Source: Iamia sp963728655 (GTDB lineage: Bacteria; Actinomycetota; Acidimicrobiia; Acidimicrobiales; Iamiaceae). Taken from it: 64,000 nt of DNA. Below are positions 37,000-46,177 of the stretch, piece after piece. The stretch lies in the NCBI GenBank assembly GCA_963728655.1, contig CAVSLD010000003.1:186001-250000 (forward strand). The letters are read 5' to 3'. The notes below the pieces were generated by a model. That model ran no database searches, was not told where the DNA came from, and worked only from the letters and a program-made list of their open reading frames with translations. Every line of letters starts with the position of its first letter. Positions within the stretch are counted from its first letter, which is position 1. Both the position numbers and the translations under genes were made by a program.

Positions 37000-37005
37000 G
37001 ATGCT
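37000..37005 (+). promoter_or_regulatory. -10 element (leaderless) GATGCT
   Basis: GATGCT, 6 nt before the ATG at 37012. Confidence 0.35.
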
Positions 37006-37011
37006 GGCGCC

Positions 37012-37578
37012 ATGACACCGACCCCCACCTCCTCCCCCGCGATCGTCGACCGCCACCGCGCCGCCGACGTCGCCCTGTCCGACCTCCTCACCTCCCTGCC
37101 GGCCGAGGCCTGGGACGCCCCGTCGCCCTGCCCGGGCTGGACCGCCCGCGACGTGGTCGGCCACCTCGTCGACGCCCAGCGCACCTTCCTGACCGGCCGC
37201 GGCCTCGACGTGGGCCCGGCCCCGGACCTGGCCGACCCCCCTGCGGCCTGGCGGGTCCACGCCGACCGGGTGACCGCCCTGCTGGCCGACCCGGCGGTGG
37301 CCGGGCAGCCCTTCGAGGGCCACTTCGGCCCCACCACGGTGGGCGAGGCCTTCGGCCGGTTCTACGTCTTCGACGAGGTGGCCCACCGCTGGGACGTGGC
37401 GCAGGCCGCGGGCCGCGAGGAGCGCTTCACCGACGCCGAGCTGGACGCCCTCGAGGCCGGCATCGCCGGTTTCGGCGACGCCCTCCACAGGGAGGGCGTG
37501 TGCGCCGGTGGGGTCGAGGCGCCGCCCGGGGCCGACCGCCAGGCGCACGTCCTCGCCGCCCTCGGCCGTCGGGCCTGA
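37012..37578 (+). CDS. Mycothiol-dependent maleylpyruvate isomerase-like (DinB fold) protein
   Basis: A 188-residue TIGR03086/MDMPI-N-type protein: DRHRAADVALSDLLTSLPAE, then PCPGWTARDVVGHLVDAQRT with the metal-binding histidine, and DEVAHRWDVAQAAGRE with the other. These DinB-fold metalloproteins use mycothiol or related thiols; most paralogues have unknown substrates. Its presence suggests a mycothiol-making organism. Divergent from the AraC gene. Start ATG 37012. Confidence 0.78.
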   Translation: MTPTPTSSPAIVDRHRAADVALSDLLTSLPAEAWDAPSPCPGWTARDVVGHLVDAQRTFLTGRGLDVGPAPDLADPPAAWRVHADRVTALLADPAVAGQPFEGHFGPTTVGEAFGRFYVFDEVAHRWDVAQAAGREERFTDAELDALEAGIAGFGDALHREGVCAGGVEAPPGADRQAHVLAALGRRA

Positions 37579-37653
37579 GCCGCCGCAGCCGTCCTGGCGC
37601 GCGAGGACCGACCCGGGCCGGCAACGGGTTCGGAGGGCCCGGGACGGCGCCGG

Positions 37654-37659
37654 TACCTT
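37654..37659 (+). promoter_or_regulatory. -10 element (leaderless) TACCTT
   Basis: TACCTT, 6 nt before the valS ATG at 37666. Confidence 0.5.
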
Positions 37660-37665
37660 GAGGCG

Positions 37666-40261
37666 ATGACCGACGCCCCGACGACGACGGCGCGCCCCCG
37701 CACGGTGCCCGACAAGCCCGCCCTGGAGGGCGTCGAGGCCCGCTGGATCGAGCGTTGGGAGGCCGACGGCACCTACCGCTTCGGCGGCGACCGGCCCCGG
37801 GCCGAGGTGTACTCCATCGACACGCCGCCGCCGACGGCGTCGGGGTCGCTGCACGTCGGCCACATCTTCAGCTACACCCACACCGACACGCTCGCGCGGT
37901 ACCACCGGATGCGGGGCCGCGACGTCTTCTACCCCATGGGGTGGGACGACAACGGCCTGCCCACGGAGCGCCGGGTCGAGAACTACTACGGCGTCACCTG
38001 CGACCCCACCGTCCCCTACGACCCCGAGTTCGAGCCGCCGGCGACCCCGGCGAAGAAGCGCCAGGACTTCGTCCCCACCAGCCGGCGCAACTTCGTCGAG
38101 CTGTGCCACGGGCTCACCCAGGACGACGAGCAGGTCTTCGAGGACCTGTTCCGCCTGGTCGGCCTGTCGGTCGACTGGTCCCTGCAGTACACGACCGTCG
38201 GCGAGCGGGCCCAGCGCACCAGCCAGCGGGCGTTCCTGCGCAACCTGGCCCGGGGCGAGGCCTACTCCATCGAGGCACCCAGCCTGTGGGACACGACGTA
38301 CCAGACGGCCGTGGCCCAGGCCGAGCTCGAGGACCGCGAGCGGCCCGGCGCCTACCACCACATCGCCTTCCACCCCACCGGCGGCGGTGACGACGTCGTC
38401 GTGGCGACCACCCGCCCCGAGCTGCTCGTCTCCTGCGTCGCCCTCGTCGCCCACCCCGACGACGAGCGCTACCAGCCGCTGTTCGACACCACCGTCACCA
38501 CCCCCGTCTTCGGCGTCGAGGTCCCCGTCCGCGCCCACCCGCTGGCCGAGCCGGACAAGGGCACCGGCGTGGCCATGATCTGCACCTTCGGCGACACCAC
38601 CGACGTCACCTGGTGGCGCGAGCTCGACCTCGCCACCCGGGCCGTCATCGGCAAGGACGGACGCTTCGCCTTCGAGGCCCCGGCCTGGCTCACCACCGAC
38701 GCCGCCCGCGACGCCTACGCCCGCTTCGCCGGCAAGGGGGCGGGCGGTGCCCAGAACGTCATGGTCGAGCTGCTCAGCGAGTCCGGCGAGCTGCAGGGCG
38801 AGCCCGAGAAGATCACCCACCCGGTGAAGTTCTACGAGCGGGGCGACAAGCCGCTCGAGATCGTCACCTCGCGCCAGTGGTACATCCGCAACGGCGGTCG
38901 CTCGGCCGACCTGCGCGCCGCCCTGGTCGGCCGAGGCACCGAGCTCGAGTGGCACCCGCCGTACATGCGCCACCGCTTCGAGAACTGGGTCGAGGGCCTC
39001 AACGGCGACTGGCTCGTCTCCCGCCAGCGCTTCTTCGGCGTCCCCGTCCCGCTCTGGTACCGCCTCGACGGCGACGGCCGCCCCGACCACGACGACCCCA
39101 TCGTCCCCGAGGAGAACACCCTCCCCGTCGACCCGCAGTCCCACGTCCCGCCCGGCTTCGATCCCGACCAGCGCGACCAGCCCGGCGGCTTCACCGGCGA
39201 CCCCGACGTGCTCGACACGTGGGCCACCTCGTCGCTCACGCCGCTGCTGGCCTGCGGGTGGGAGGAGGACCCGGACCTCTTCGCCCGCACCTACCCCATG
39301 GACCTGCGGCCCCAGGGCCACGACATCATCCGGACCTGGCTGTTCTCCACCGTCGTCCGCGTCGCACTTCGAGACCGACTCCCCGCCGTGGGCCAACGCC
39401 GCCCTGTCGGGGTGGATCCTCGACCCCGACCGCAAGAAGATGTCGAAGTCAAAGGGCAACGTGGTCGTCCCCATCGACCTGCTCCAGCAGCACGGCTCCG
39501 ACGCCGTCCGCTACTGGTCGGCCAGCGGCCGCCCCGGCACCGACACCGCCTTCGACGCGGGCCAGATGAAGGTCGGCCGCCGCCTCGCCATCAAGATCCT
39601 CAACGCCAGCCGCTTCGCCCTGAACCTGGGGCCCGCCCCCGAGGGCGCCCGTCCCACCGAGGCCCTCGACCGCTCGGTCCTGGTCGCCCTGGCCGACCTC
39701 GTCGACGAGGCCACCCGCGCCTTCGACGGCTACGACTACGCCCGCGCCCTCCAGCGGACCGAGGCCTTCTTCTGGTCGTTCTGCGACGACTACCTGGAGC
39801 TGGTCAAGACCCGGGCCTACGGCGAGGACCCCGACGACGACGGCGCGGCCTCGGCCCGGGCCACCCTCGAGGTCGCCCTCTCGACCCTGCTGCGGCTCTT
39901 CGCCCCGATCCTGCCCTTCGCCACCGAGGAGGTCTGGTCGTGGTGGCAGGAGGGCTCGGTCCACCGCGCCCCGTGGCCCGAGGCCGCCGACCTCCGGGCC
40001 CTGGGCGGCGAGGGGGACCCCGGCGTCCTGGCCGTCTGCGCCGACGTGCTCAGCGCGGTGCGCCGGGCCAAGTCCGACGCCAAGGTCTCCATGCGGGCCG
40101 AGGTCGCGGCGGTCGCCGTCCGCGACACCGACGCCCGCCTGGCCGCCCTGGCCGCGGCCGAGCAGGACCTCCGCGACGCGGGCCGCATCGCCGAGCTCAC
40201 CTGGTCCGCCACGGCCGACGGCGCCGACCCCGACGTCGCCGTCACCCTCACCGAGGCGTAG
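37666..40261 (+). CDS. valS: Valine--tRNA ligase (single frameshift)
   Basis: About 864 residues after removing one extra base near 39365. The class I signature HVGH is in SGSLHVGHIFSYTH (residues ~61-74), the CP1 editing domain lies within the long insertion (VVVATTRPELLVSCVALVAH), and KMSKSKGN follows the shift. The anticodon-binding domain has LRLFAPILPFATEEVWSWWQ. The protein ends at VAVTLTEA and lacks the C-terminal coiled-coil arm of most bacterial ValRS. It charges tRNA-Val and edits mischarged threonine. Probably monocistronic and leaderless. Two REP-like palindromes follow. Confidence 0.93.
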
Positions 40262-40292
40262 CCACCCGGTCCCACCCCGTCGGACAGGTCGA

Positions 40293-40354
40293 GGACAGGT
40301 CGTGCCAGGCACCAAGTGTCCGATGCGACAGGTCGTGCCTGGCACCACCTGTCG
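40293..40354. repeat. Two REP-like palindromes (GTGCC-W-GGCAC family)
   Basis: Copies at 40293-40321 (three arm mismatches) and 40326-40354 (one arm mismatch), between convergent valS and the DUF1353 gene. Confidence 0.8.
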
Positions 40355-40374
40355 TCTCGCGGTGACGCTCCCGG

Positions 40375-41292
40375 TCACGCCTCCCGGGCGGGGTCGCACG
40401 GGTCGGGCAGGTGGCGGGTGAGGGTGGGGTTCCGGGCTGGCCGCGGCACGCAGAGACGTTCGACGACCCACTCCACCACCGCGTAGGTGCCGAGGGCGAG
40501 CAGGACGAGGGCGGCGGGCACGGTCACCAGGACCGTCGCCACGCCGCCGATGGCCCCGAGCCGCCAGAGACGCCCGAACACCCACGACAGGGCCACCGGC
40601 GCGGCCAGGGCGGCGCCGACGAGCGTCGCCCCGGCGACGAGGCCGGGGCCCCCGCCGAGGACGGTGGCCACCCCGACGATCGCCCACACCGCCAGGGCGA
40701 CGAGCGTGAAGCCGACGCTCCAGGCCCCGGCCCGGGCGCGGCGCAGGCCACCGTCGTTCCACTCGGTGCGCAGGGCCACGGCCGACCACATCAGCCAGCG
40801 GCGGGCCAGGGGAACGCCGGTGTCGCCCATGGCGTCGCGGAAGATCGTGTCGGCCTCGGCCGACGGCACCGCGGTGTCGTCCTGGAGGTGGTCGTGGAGC
40901 AGGGCGGCCAGGGTGTGGCGGCCGTAGCGGGGCACCAGCCAGGTGAGGAACCGGGGCACCGACGCCAGGTCGGTGACGTCGTCCTCGGGCACCTCGAAGC
41001 GGTGCTCCCCCTCGGCGTAGCGGAAGGGCTGGACGAGCCGGAAGGTCCGGGCGTCGACCTGGCGCAGCAGGACCTCCGCGGGCCGGGTGCTGGCCCACTT
41101 GCGGAAGGGACCGGTGGGGGCCTCGGGCCCACCGGTGCCCGGCGCCAGGCCGAAGAAGCCGCGGTGCACCCGGGCGATGGCGTCGTCGACCAGGTCGGCC
41201 TCGCCCCGCGGGTCGTCGTGCTCGGTGCGCAGTCCCTGCCACAGCTCGTGGAGCAGCGCCGCGCTCTCGTCGCTGATCGTCACCTCGGCCAC
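40375..41292 (-). CDS. DUF1353 domain membrane protein
   Basis: A 305-residue protein. Residues ~70-165 are a DUF1353 domain: FRLVQPFRYAEGEHRFEVPE, DVTDLASVPRFLTWLVPRYG, TLAALLHDHLQ and FRDAMGDTGVPLARRWLMW. The last 130 residues hold three or more membrane helices (SVGFTLVALAVWAIVGVATV, PGLVAGATLVGAALAAPVAL, VATVLVTVPAALVLLALGTY). DUF1353 is common in phage and environmental genomes but has no established function; the HxxH-like DH motif suggests a metal site. Start GTG 41292 follows GAGGAGG by 5 nt. Confidence 0.72.
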   Translation of the reverse strand: MAEVTISDESAALLHELWQGLRTEHDDPRGEADLVDDAIARVHRGFFGLAPGTGGPEAPTGPFRKWASTRPAEVLLRQVDARTFRLVQPFRYAEGEHRFEVPEDDVTDLASVPRFLTWLVPRYGRHTLAALLHDHLQDDTAVPSAEADTIFRDAMGDTGVPLARRWLMWSAVALRTEWNDGGLRRARAGAWSVGFTLVALAVWAIVGVATVLGGGPGLVAGATLVGAALAAPVALSWVFGRLWRLGAIGGVATVLVTVPAALVLLALGTYAVVEWVVERLCVPRPARNPTLTRHLPDPCDPAREA

Positions 41293-41460
41293 GTCGGCCT
41301 CCTCGCTCCCCCGACCCGACGCTACGGGCTCCGGGCCGCCGGCACCGGCGACCGCCAGCCCCGGCCGGGACACAGGACCCGCCGCGCCGAACCGGTGCGC
41401 ACTCGCGTCGCCCCGGCGACCGATCCGCACACCACCTCGGGAGGTCGAGGGAGGGGAGGG

Positions 41461-42819
41461 TCAGGTGGCGGTGAGGGAGTCGGGGGTCATGTGGAGCTCA
41501 GCCAGGTGGAGGCGGCGGGGCTCGGGCGGGCCGACCGCACCGGCGTCCCACCCGGCGTAGGCGACCATCACCCGCCCGCCCCGGGTGCGGAACACCGACG
41601 GGCCGCCCGGGCCCTGGACGGCGTCGGTGGTCTGGAGCACCAGGTTGTCGGCCGGCTTGGCGCACGGGCCCAACGGGCCCAGGCAGCGGGCGAAGCCGGT
41701 GGCGTAGCCGGAGGTGCGCCAGTCGGCGCCGGAGTAGAGCAGGATCCACTGCCCCCCCACCCGCTGCATGTCCGGTGCCTCGACGACCCGGCCCTCCCAC
41801 GGCCGGTCGACGGTGAGCAGGGGGATCGACGCGCCCACGATGGCCCGCCCGCTCGGGTCCAGGCGCGCCCCCCACAGCACCGACTGGCTGCCCACCGTCT
41901 CCCCCTCGCTCTTCCAGGTGAGGTACGGCGTGCCGTCCTCCCCCACGTAGGGGCTGGGGTCGATCGACCCGCCGAAGTCGGTCTGGCAGGTGATGGGCAC
42001 CCGGGAGGTGTCGGCGTAGGGCCCGGCCGGGGACTCGGCGTAGGCCACGCTCAGGCACTGCACGCCCCAGTCCCGGTGCCGCACCGTGTAGTACATGAGG
42101 TAGCCGCGGTAGGTGCGCAGCACCGCCGGCGCCCACGTCTCGCCCTTGCGGGCCCATCCGGCCACGTCGGGCAGGGCCGACCCCCGTACCGCCCAGTCCT
42201 GCAGGTCGGTCGACGACAGCACCTGGATGGTGCCGCCCGGCCCGTTGGTCCCGAAGGCGTAGTAGGTGCCGTCGACCTCCACCACGTCCGGGTCGGGGAA
42301 GTCGAAGGGGTGCACGGCGTCGACGATCCCGTCGGTGACCTCCTCGGCCCGGGCGCACGCACCCCGCCCCGCGGCCAGGTGGGCGGTGGCCGCTCGGGTG
42401 TCGCCCGCGGCCAGGCTGGTCCGCACCAGGTCGAGGGTGGCCACGCACCCGCCGAGGGCGTCGAGCTGCACCCGCTGCGACGCGCTGACCTGCTGGTCGT
42501 CGAGGATGGCGCCCTGGGCGTCCTCGAGGCGCTGGCGCAGGGCCGTGACCTGGTCGACGACCTCGGTGTCGCGGCGGGCCGCACGCACGTCGGTGGCCGA
42601 GGCGGCCCGGACCTCCTCGAGGGTGCGGGTGAGCTCGGCCGTGCGGGAGAGGTCGGCCGCCGCGGCCCGGGCCGCCGTCGCCCCGTCGGTGAGGCTGGCC
42701 TGCTCGGCGGCCACCACGTCGGCCCGGTCCTGGAGGGTGATCACGATGGTGGCGGTGCAGGTGGCCGCCACCACGAGGGCCAGCACCCACGGCCCCCACC
42801 GGCGCAGCGCCCGCCTCAC
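41461..42819 (-). CDS. Membrane-anchored coiled-coil protein with glycoside hydrolase family 43 domain
   Basis: A 452-residue protein. One N-terminal membrane helix (WVLALVVAATCTATIVITL) is followed by a ~100-residue coiled coil with one conserved cysteine (DALGGCVATLDLVR). The rest is a five-bladed GH43-type domain: HPFDFPDPDVVEVDGTYYAF (catalytic base Asp in PDPDV), WAPAVLRTYRGYLMYYTV, SIDPSPYVGEDGTPYLTWKS and GRVVEAPDMQ (acid Glu). GH43 enzymes cleave arabinofuranosyl or xylosyl links; the substrate here is unknown. Its GTG overlaps the TGA of the upstream partner gene (GTGA), so the two are coupled. Confidence 0.82.
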   Translation of the reverse strand: MRRALRRWGPWVLALVVAATCTATIVITLQDRADVVAAEQASLTDGATAARAAAADLSRTAELTRTLEEVRAASATDVRAARRDTEVVDQVTALRQRLEDAQGAILDDQQVSASQRVQLDALGGCVATLDLVRTSLAAGDTRAATAHLAAGRGACARAEEVTDGIVDAVHPFDFPDPDVVEVDGTYYAFGTNGPGGTIQVLSSTDLQDWAVRGSALPDVAGWARKGETWAPAVLRTYRGYLMYYTVRHRDWGVQCLSVAYAESPAGPYADTSRVPITCQTDFGGSIDPSPYVGEDGTPYLTWKSEGETVGSQSVLWGARLDPSGRAIVGASIPLLTVDRPWEGRVVEAPDMQRVGGQWILLYSGADWRTSGYATGFARCLGPLGPCAKPADNLVLQTTDAVQGPGGPSVFRTRGGRVMVAYAGWDAGAVGPPEPRRLHLAELHMTPDSLTAT

Positions 42820-43449
42820 GGCGTCGACCGGGCGGTGGCCAGGGCCCGGCAGATCTCGCGGGTGGCGGGGACCTCGACGCCCTCCCGGTTGGCGGCGTGG
42901 AAGGCGGCGTCGACGGCCCGGCGGACCTCGACGAGGCAGGACTGCAGCTCGACGTCCTCCAGGGCCTGGCGCTCGACCGTGGCCGCCGAGCGCGTCGCGC
43001 TCCTCCTCGGTCGCGGTGGTGCTGGCCCGGGCCTCCTCCAGGGCGGCCTCCATCTCGTCCTCGGTGAGGCCCAGGTCGGCCAGGCGGGCGACCTGGGTGG
43101 TGCGTGCCGCCGCGCTCACCTCGGCGTCGGCCCGGCCCTGCTCCAGCTCGACGACGACGGCGGCGGCGAGGTGGGCGGCGTCGGCCCGGGCCTGGGCCAG
43201 GCGGTCCTCGGCGGCCGCGGCCCGGGATGCGTCGGCCCGCCGGTCGTCGAGGTCGCGACGCACCAGCACGGTCGCGGTGACCAGCGCCACCAACGCGGCC
43301 ACGACGAGGGCCCGGACCGCGATCCGCAGGCGGCGCCGCCCTCGCGACGGCGCCGGCGGACCGGTCGGGACGGCGTCGGCGGCGTCCACCTCCGCTCCGA
43401 CGTCGGCGGGGCCGGGTGCGGTTCCCTCGTCGACCTCGAGGACGGTCAC
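42816..43449 (-). CDS. Membrane-anchored coiled-coil partner protein (single frameshift)
   Basis: About 210 residues after removing one extra base near 42990. A cytoplasmic acidic start is followed by a basic patch and one membrane helix (VRALVVAALVALVTATVLV). A long coiled coil comes next (RRADASRAAAAEDRLAQARA, LGLTEDEMEAALEEARAS), then a conserved cysteine segment (LEDVELQSCLVEVRRAVD) and REGVEVPATREICRALAT. The layout (helix, coiled coil, one cysteine) mirrors the N-terminal third of the GH43 gene to which it is coupled by a 4-nt overlap. The two are probably paralogous, and could form a complex. Start ATG 43449. Confidence 0.7.
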
Positions 43450-43671
43450 GTCCGGTCCCCTGCCGGCGAGGAGCGCGCCCGTCGGGAGGCGTCGCCGCCC
43501 CTCCGTCCCCGCGCCACCCGGTGCCCGTCGCTCAGCTGCCCGCTCCCCACGTCACGTCCCGCCCGTCCGACGGCGCTGCCAGTGTCGCCCACGCCCCCGG
43601 GGGGTGCGCAAGGGGCCTCCCGTGACGAGCGGGTGGACGGTGTGTCGGTCTGCGCCCACCGGCGCTTCGGG

Positions 43672-43998
43672 TCAGAGCTGGTGGAAGGGCGAGGCGCCGC
43701 TCTGGACGCCGAGGATGATCACCAGGATCACGCCGACGAGCACGCCCACCGCCAGCGGGGCCAGGACCCACCTGGGGTCGTCGACCGGGTGGTCGTCGTG
43801 GCCGTCGTCGTGGGGCGCACCGTGGGCGTCGACGTCGGGCTCGTGGCCCGGGGGCGGCTCGTGGCCCGGCTCGGGCTCGGCCGGGGAGTGGTGCCCGGCG
43901 AGGTGGTGGGCCTCGTCGAGGTCGACGTTGCTGGCCCCCACGTCCTCGACCGGCTCCTCGGCCTGGTCGGGGCGGGGGTGGATCGTCTCGTCGGCCAT
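43672..43998 (-). CDS. His/Asp-rich single-pass membrane protein
   Basis: A 108-residue protein. The N-terminal 75 residues are acidic and histidine-rich (EAHHLAGHHSPAEPEPGHEP, HGAPHDDGHDDHPVDD). One C-terminal membrane helix follows (VLAPLAVGVLVGVILVIILG), ending SGASPFHQL. The histidine spacing suggests metal binding (inference); no family is known to me. It starts 65 bp after mscS on the same strand, so it may be co-transcribed, although TACCGT lies 9 nt before the ATG as a possible own -10. Confidence 0.62.
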   Translation of the reverse strand: MADETIHPRPDQAEEPVEDVGASNVDLDEAHHLAGHHSPAEPEPGHEPPPGHEPDVDAHGAPHDDGHDDHPVDDPRWVLAPLAVGVLVGVILVIILGVQSGASPFHQL

Positions 43999-44062
43999 CG
44001 CCGCCCGACGGTAGCGGTCGCCCCCCGACCACCGCACACCTGGACGAGGCGGGGCCGCGGGC

Positions 44063-45052
44063 TCACTCGCCGGGCGCCACCACCGAGGAGGCCGTGGGCA
44101 TCTCGATGCCGGCCTCCTCCAGGCGGGCCCGCAGCTCTCGGCGGAGGGCCCGCATCACCTTCCACTGCGACCCGGGGAGGGTCTTGACCACCAGCCGCAG
44201 GGTGATCCCCACCGGGGTGAGGTCCTCCACCCCCCACACCTCGGCCTCCTCCAGCACGTCGGTGGCCAGCTCGGGCTGGCCCGCCACCTCGTCGGCTGCC
44301 TCCTTGAGGATGGCGAGGGCCCGCTCCACGTCGCTGTGGTGGGCGACGACGATGTCGAGCAGGGCCCGGGCCCACTGCTGGGACTTGTTGCCGACCCGCT
44401 GGATCTCGCCGTTGGGCACGTGCCAGACGGTGCCGTCGACGTCGCGGAGACGGGTGGTGCGGAGGTTGACGGCCTCGACGGTGCCGACGGCGTCACCGAG
44501 GTCGATGACGTCGCCCACGCCGTACTGGTCCTCGATGAGGATGAAGGTCCCGGCCAGGAAGTCCCGCACCAGGCTCTGGGCCCCGAAGCCGAGGGCCACG
44601 CCCACGACCCCTGCGCCGGCGATGAGCGGACCGAGGTTCAGGCCCAGCACCTCGAGGGAGTAGACGACGGCGAAGGCGTAGATCACCCCGGTCGAGATGC
44701 TGCGCAGGACGCCACCGATCGTCTCGGCCCGCGCCGCCGCCCGCACGCTGGGCGTCTGGGTGCTCATCAGCACCGACGGGGCGCGGTCGCGGGCCTGGCG
44801 CAGCCGGCCGCTGTTGGCCGACCCGATCAGCTTGTCGGCGAAGCGCCGGATGACCCGACGCACGGCCTTGGCCACGATCCAGGCCACCAGCCAGATGAGG
44901 ATGATGCGCAGGGGCTTGTCGAAGGCCCAGCTGGCGACGTTGGCCCAGTCCTCGCTGCCGGTCCACTCCTCCACCTTGCGGTAGGCCACCCCGTCCTCCG
45001 GCTCGGTGGTCGAGGTGGGCCCCAGCTGGGCGACGAGCGAGGCGAGCAACAT
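44063..45052 (-). CDS. Small-conductance mechanosensitive channel (MscS family)
   Basis: A 329-residue channel. It has an N-terminal helix pair, then the MscS TM3/pore region VVGVALGFGAQSLVRDFLAG, followed by the beta-domain signature FILIEDQYGVGDVIDLGDAV, GTVEAVNLRTTRLRDVDGTV, WHVPNGEI. A C-terminal alpha-beta domain completes it (VERALAILKEAADEVAGQPE). It releases solutes on membrane tension during osmotic downshock. Start ATG 45052, with TAGGGT 11 nt upstream. Confidence 0.93.
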   Translation of the reverse strand: MLLASLVAQLGPTSTTEPEDGVAYRKVEEWTGSEDWANVASWAFDKPLRIILIWLVAWIVAKAVRRVIRRFADKLIGSANSGRLRQARDRAPSVLMSTQTPSVRAAARAETIGGVLRSISTGVIYAFAVVYSLEVLGLNLGPLIAGAGVVGVALGFGAQSLVRDFLAGTFILIEDQYGVGDVIDLGDAVGTVEAVNLRTTRLRDVDGTVWHVPNGEIQRVGNKSQQWARALLDIVVAHHSDVERALAILKEAADEVAGQPELATDVLEEAEVWGVEDLTPVGITLRLVVKTLPGSQWKVMRALRRELRARLEEAGIEMPTASSVVAPGE

Positions 45053-45123
45053 GGCGGCAAGGGACCCTAGGGGAGCCCGACCGAGGGGCCAACGGCAACG
45101 TCAGGTGTCACGCCGCACCGTGA

Positions 45124-45405
45124 TCAGCGCGGCGGGGTGCGGCGTTCCACCACCCTCACCAGCGCCTCGACCAGGCGCACGGCCGGGTGGTAGCGGATGA
45201 TGACGTCGACCACCCGGGTGACCGGGTCCGACGCGGGCGGGCACAGGAGCACGGCCCGGGCCTCGGTGGCCCGGCGGAAGGACGCGGCGTCGCCCCCCAC
45301 GTCGGGGTGGCGCGCCCGGACGGCGTGGCGGAAGGCCTTCTCGACCAGCGACGGCGGCGCCCCCATGGGCACCCCGAGCTCGCGCGCGGCGTCGGCCCTG
45401 TTCAC
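45124..45405 (-). CDS. Short J-domain (DnaJ-like) protein
   Basis: A 93-residue protein with the J-domain pattern: ADAARELGVPMGAPPSLVEK, FRHAVRARHPDVGGD (HPD intact), FRRATEARAVL. The C-terminus adds a hydrophobic helix pair (VVDVIIRYHPAVRLVEALVR). The HPD tripeptide is needed to stimulate DnaK ATPase. No G/F or zinc domain is present, so it is a minimal type III J protein or a diverged relative. Start GTG 45405; divergent from the TetR gene at 45529. Confidence 0.7.
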   Translation of the reverse strand: MNRADAARELGVPMGAPPSLVEKAFRHAVRARHPDVGGDAASFRRATEARAVLLCPPASDPVTRVVDVIIRYHPAVRLVEALVRVVERRTPPR

Positions 45406-45515
45406 GGGCCCGACGCTACCGCCGCAGGGGGTGCAGGGACCGACGGCGGCCCGGGTGCCGAGGGCGGCGCGCCCGGGTGCGGGGCGGCGACGAGGGAACC
45501 CCCGCACCGACAAGT

Positions 45516-45521
45516 TACGGT
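45516..45521 (+). promoter_or_regulatory. -10 element (leaderless) TACGGT
   Basis: TACGGT, 7 nt before the ATG at 45529. Confidence 0.5.
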
Positions 45522-45528
45522 TCGTGCC

Positions 45529-46138
45529 ATGGCTGCTCCACCGGTGGGTCTCCGTGCTCGGAAGAAGGCGGCCACCGCGTCGGCCCTCCAGGAGCACGCC
45601 ATCGCCCTCTTCCTGGACCGGGGCTACGACGCCACCACGGTCCAGGACATCACCGACGCGGCCGGCGTCTCCCAGCGCACCTTCTTCCGCTACTACCCCA
45701 CCAAGGACGCGGTGCTCCTGACCGAGCACGGTCGGCGCGAGGCGGCCCTCGCGGACCTGCTCGCGGCCCGACGGGGTCGACCCGTCCGCGAGACCCTGGA
45801 CGTGGTGATCCACCACCTCGTCGAGGACATCGACCTCGCGGCGCGAGCTGGTCGAGGTGCAGACCAAGGTCTTCTTCGCCATCCCGTCCATGGCCGCCGC
45901 GTTCGCCGCCCACCACGACCGCCTGTCCTTCATCCTCTCCGCGCACATCGCCGGCGAGCTCGGTGTGGCCGACGACGTCGACCCCCGGCCCCGCATGCTC
46001 GCCGGGCAGGTCACCAAGGCGTGGACGACCTCCATCCTCCTCTGGCTGACCGCCGGGGCCACCGGCGACCTGGGTGAGGTGGCCCGGGACGCACTGCGGG
46101 CGGCCCGCACCGACCCCCTGTTCACCGACCCCGCCTGA
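45529..46138 (+). CDS. TetR family transcriptional regulator (single frameshift)
   Basis: About 202 residues after removing one extra base near 45841. The helix-turn-helix is LQEHAIALFLDRGYDATTVQ, DITDAAGVSQRTFFRYYPTK, typical of the MftR-like TetR group with the FFRYYPTK motif. The C-terminal half (ELVEVQTKVFFAIPSMAAAF) is helical and AcrR-like. Regulated genes are unknown; it is divergent from the J-domain gene. Start ATG 45529, leaderless by spacing. Confidence 0.84.
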
Positions 46139-46177
46139 GCGGGGCTCTCCGTCCCTCCGGCGGGTCCGACCCGGGCC

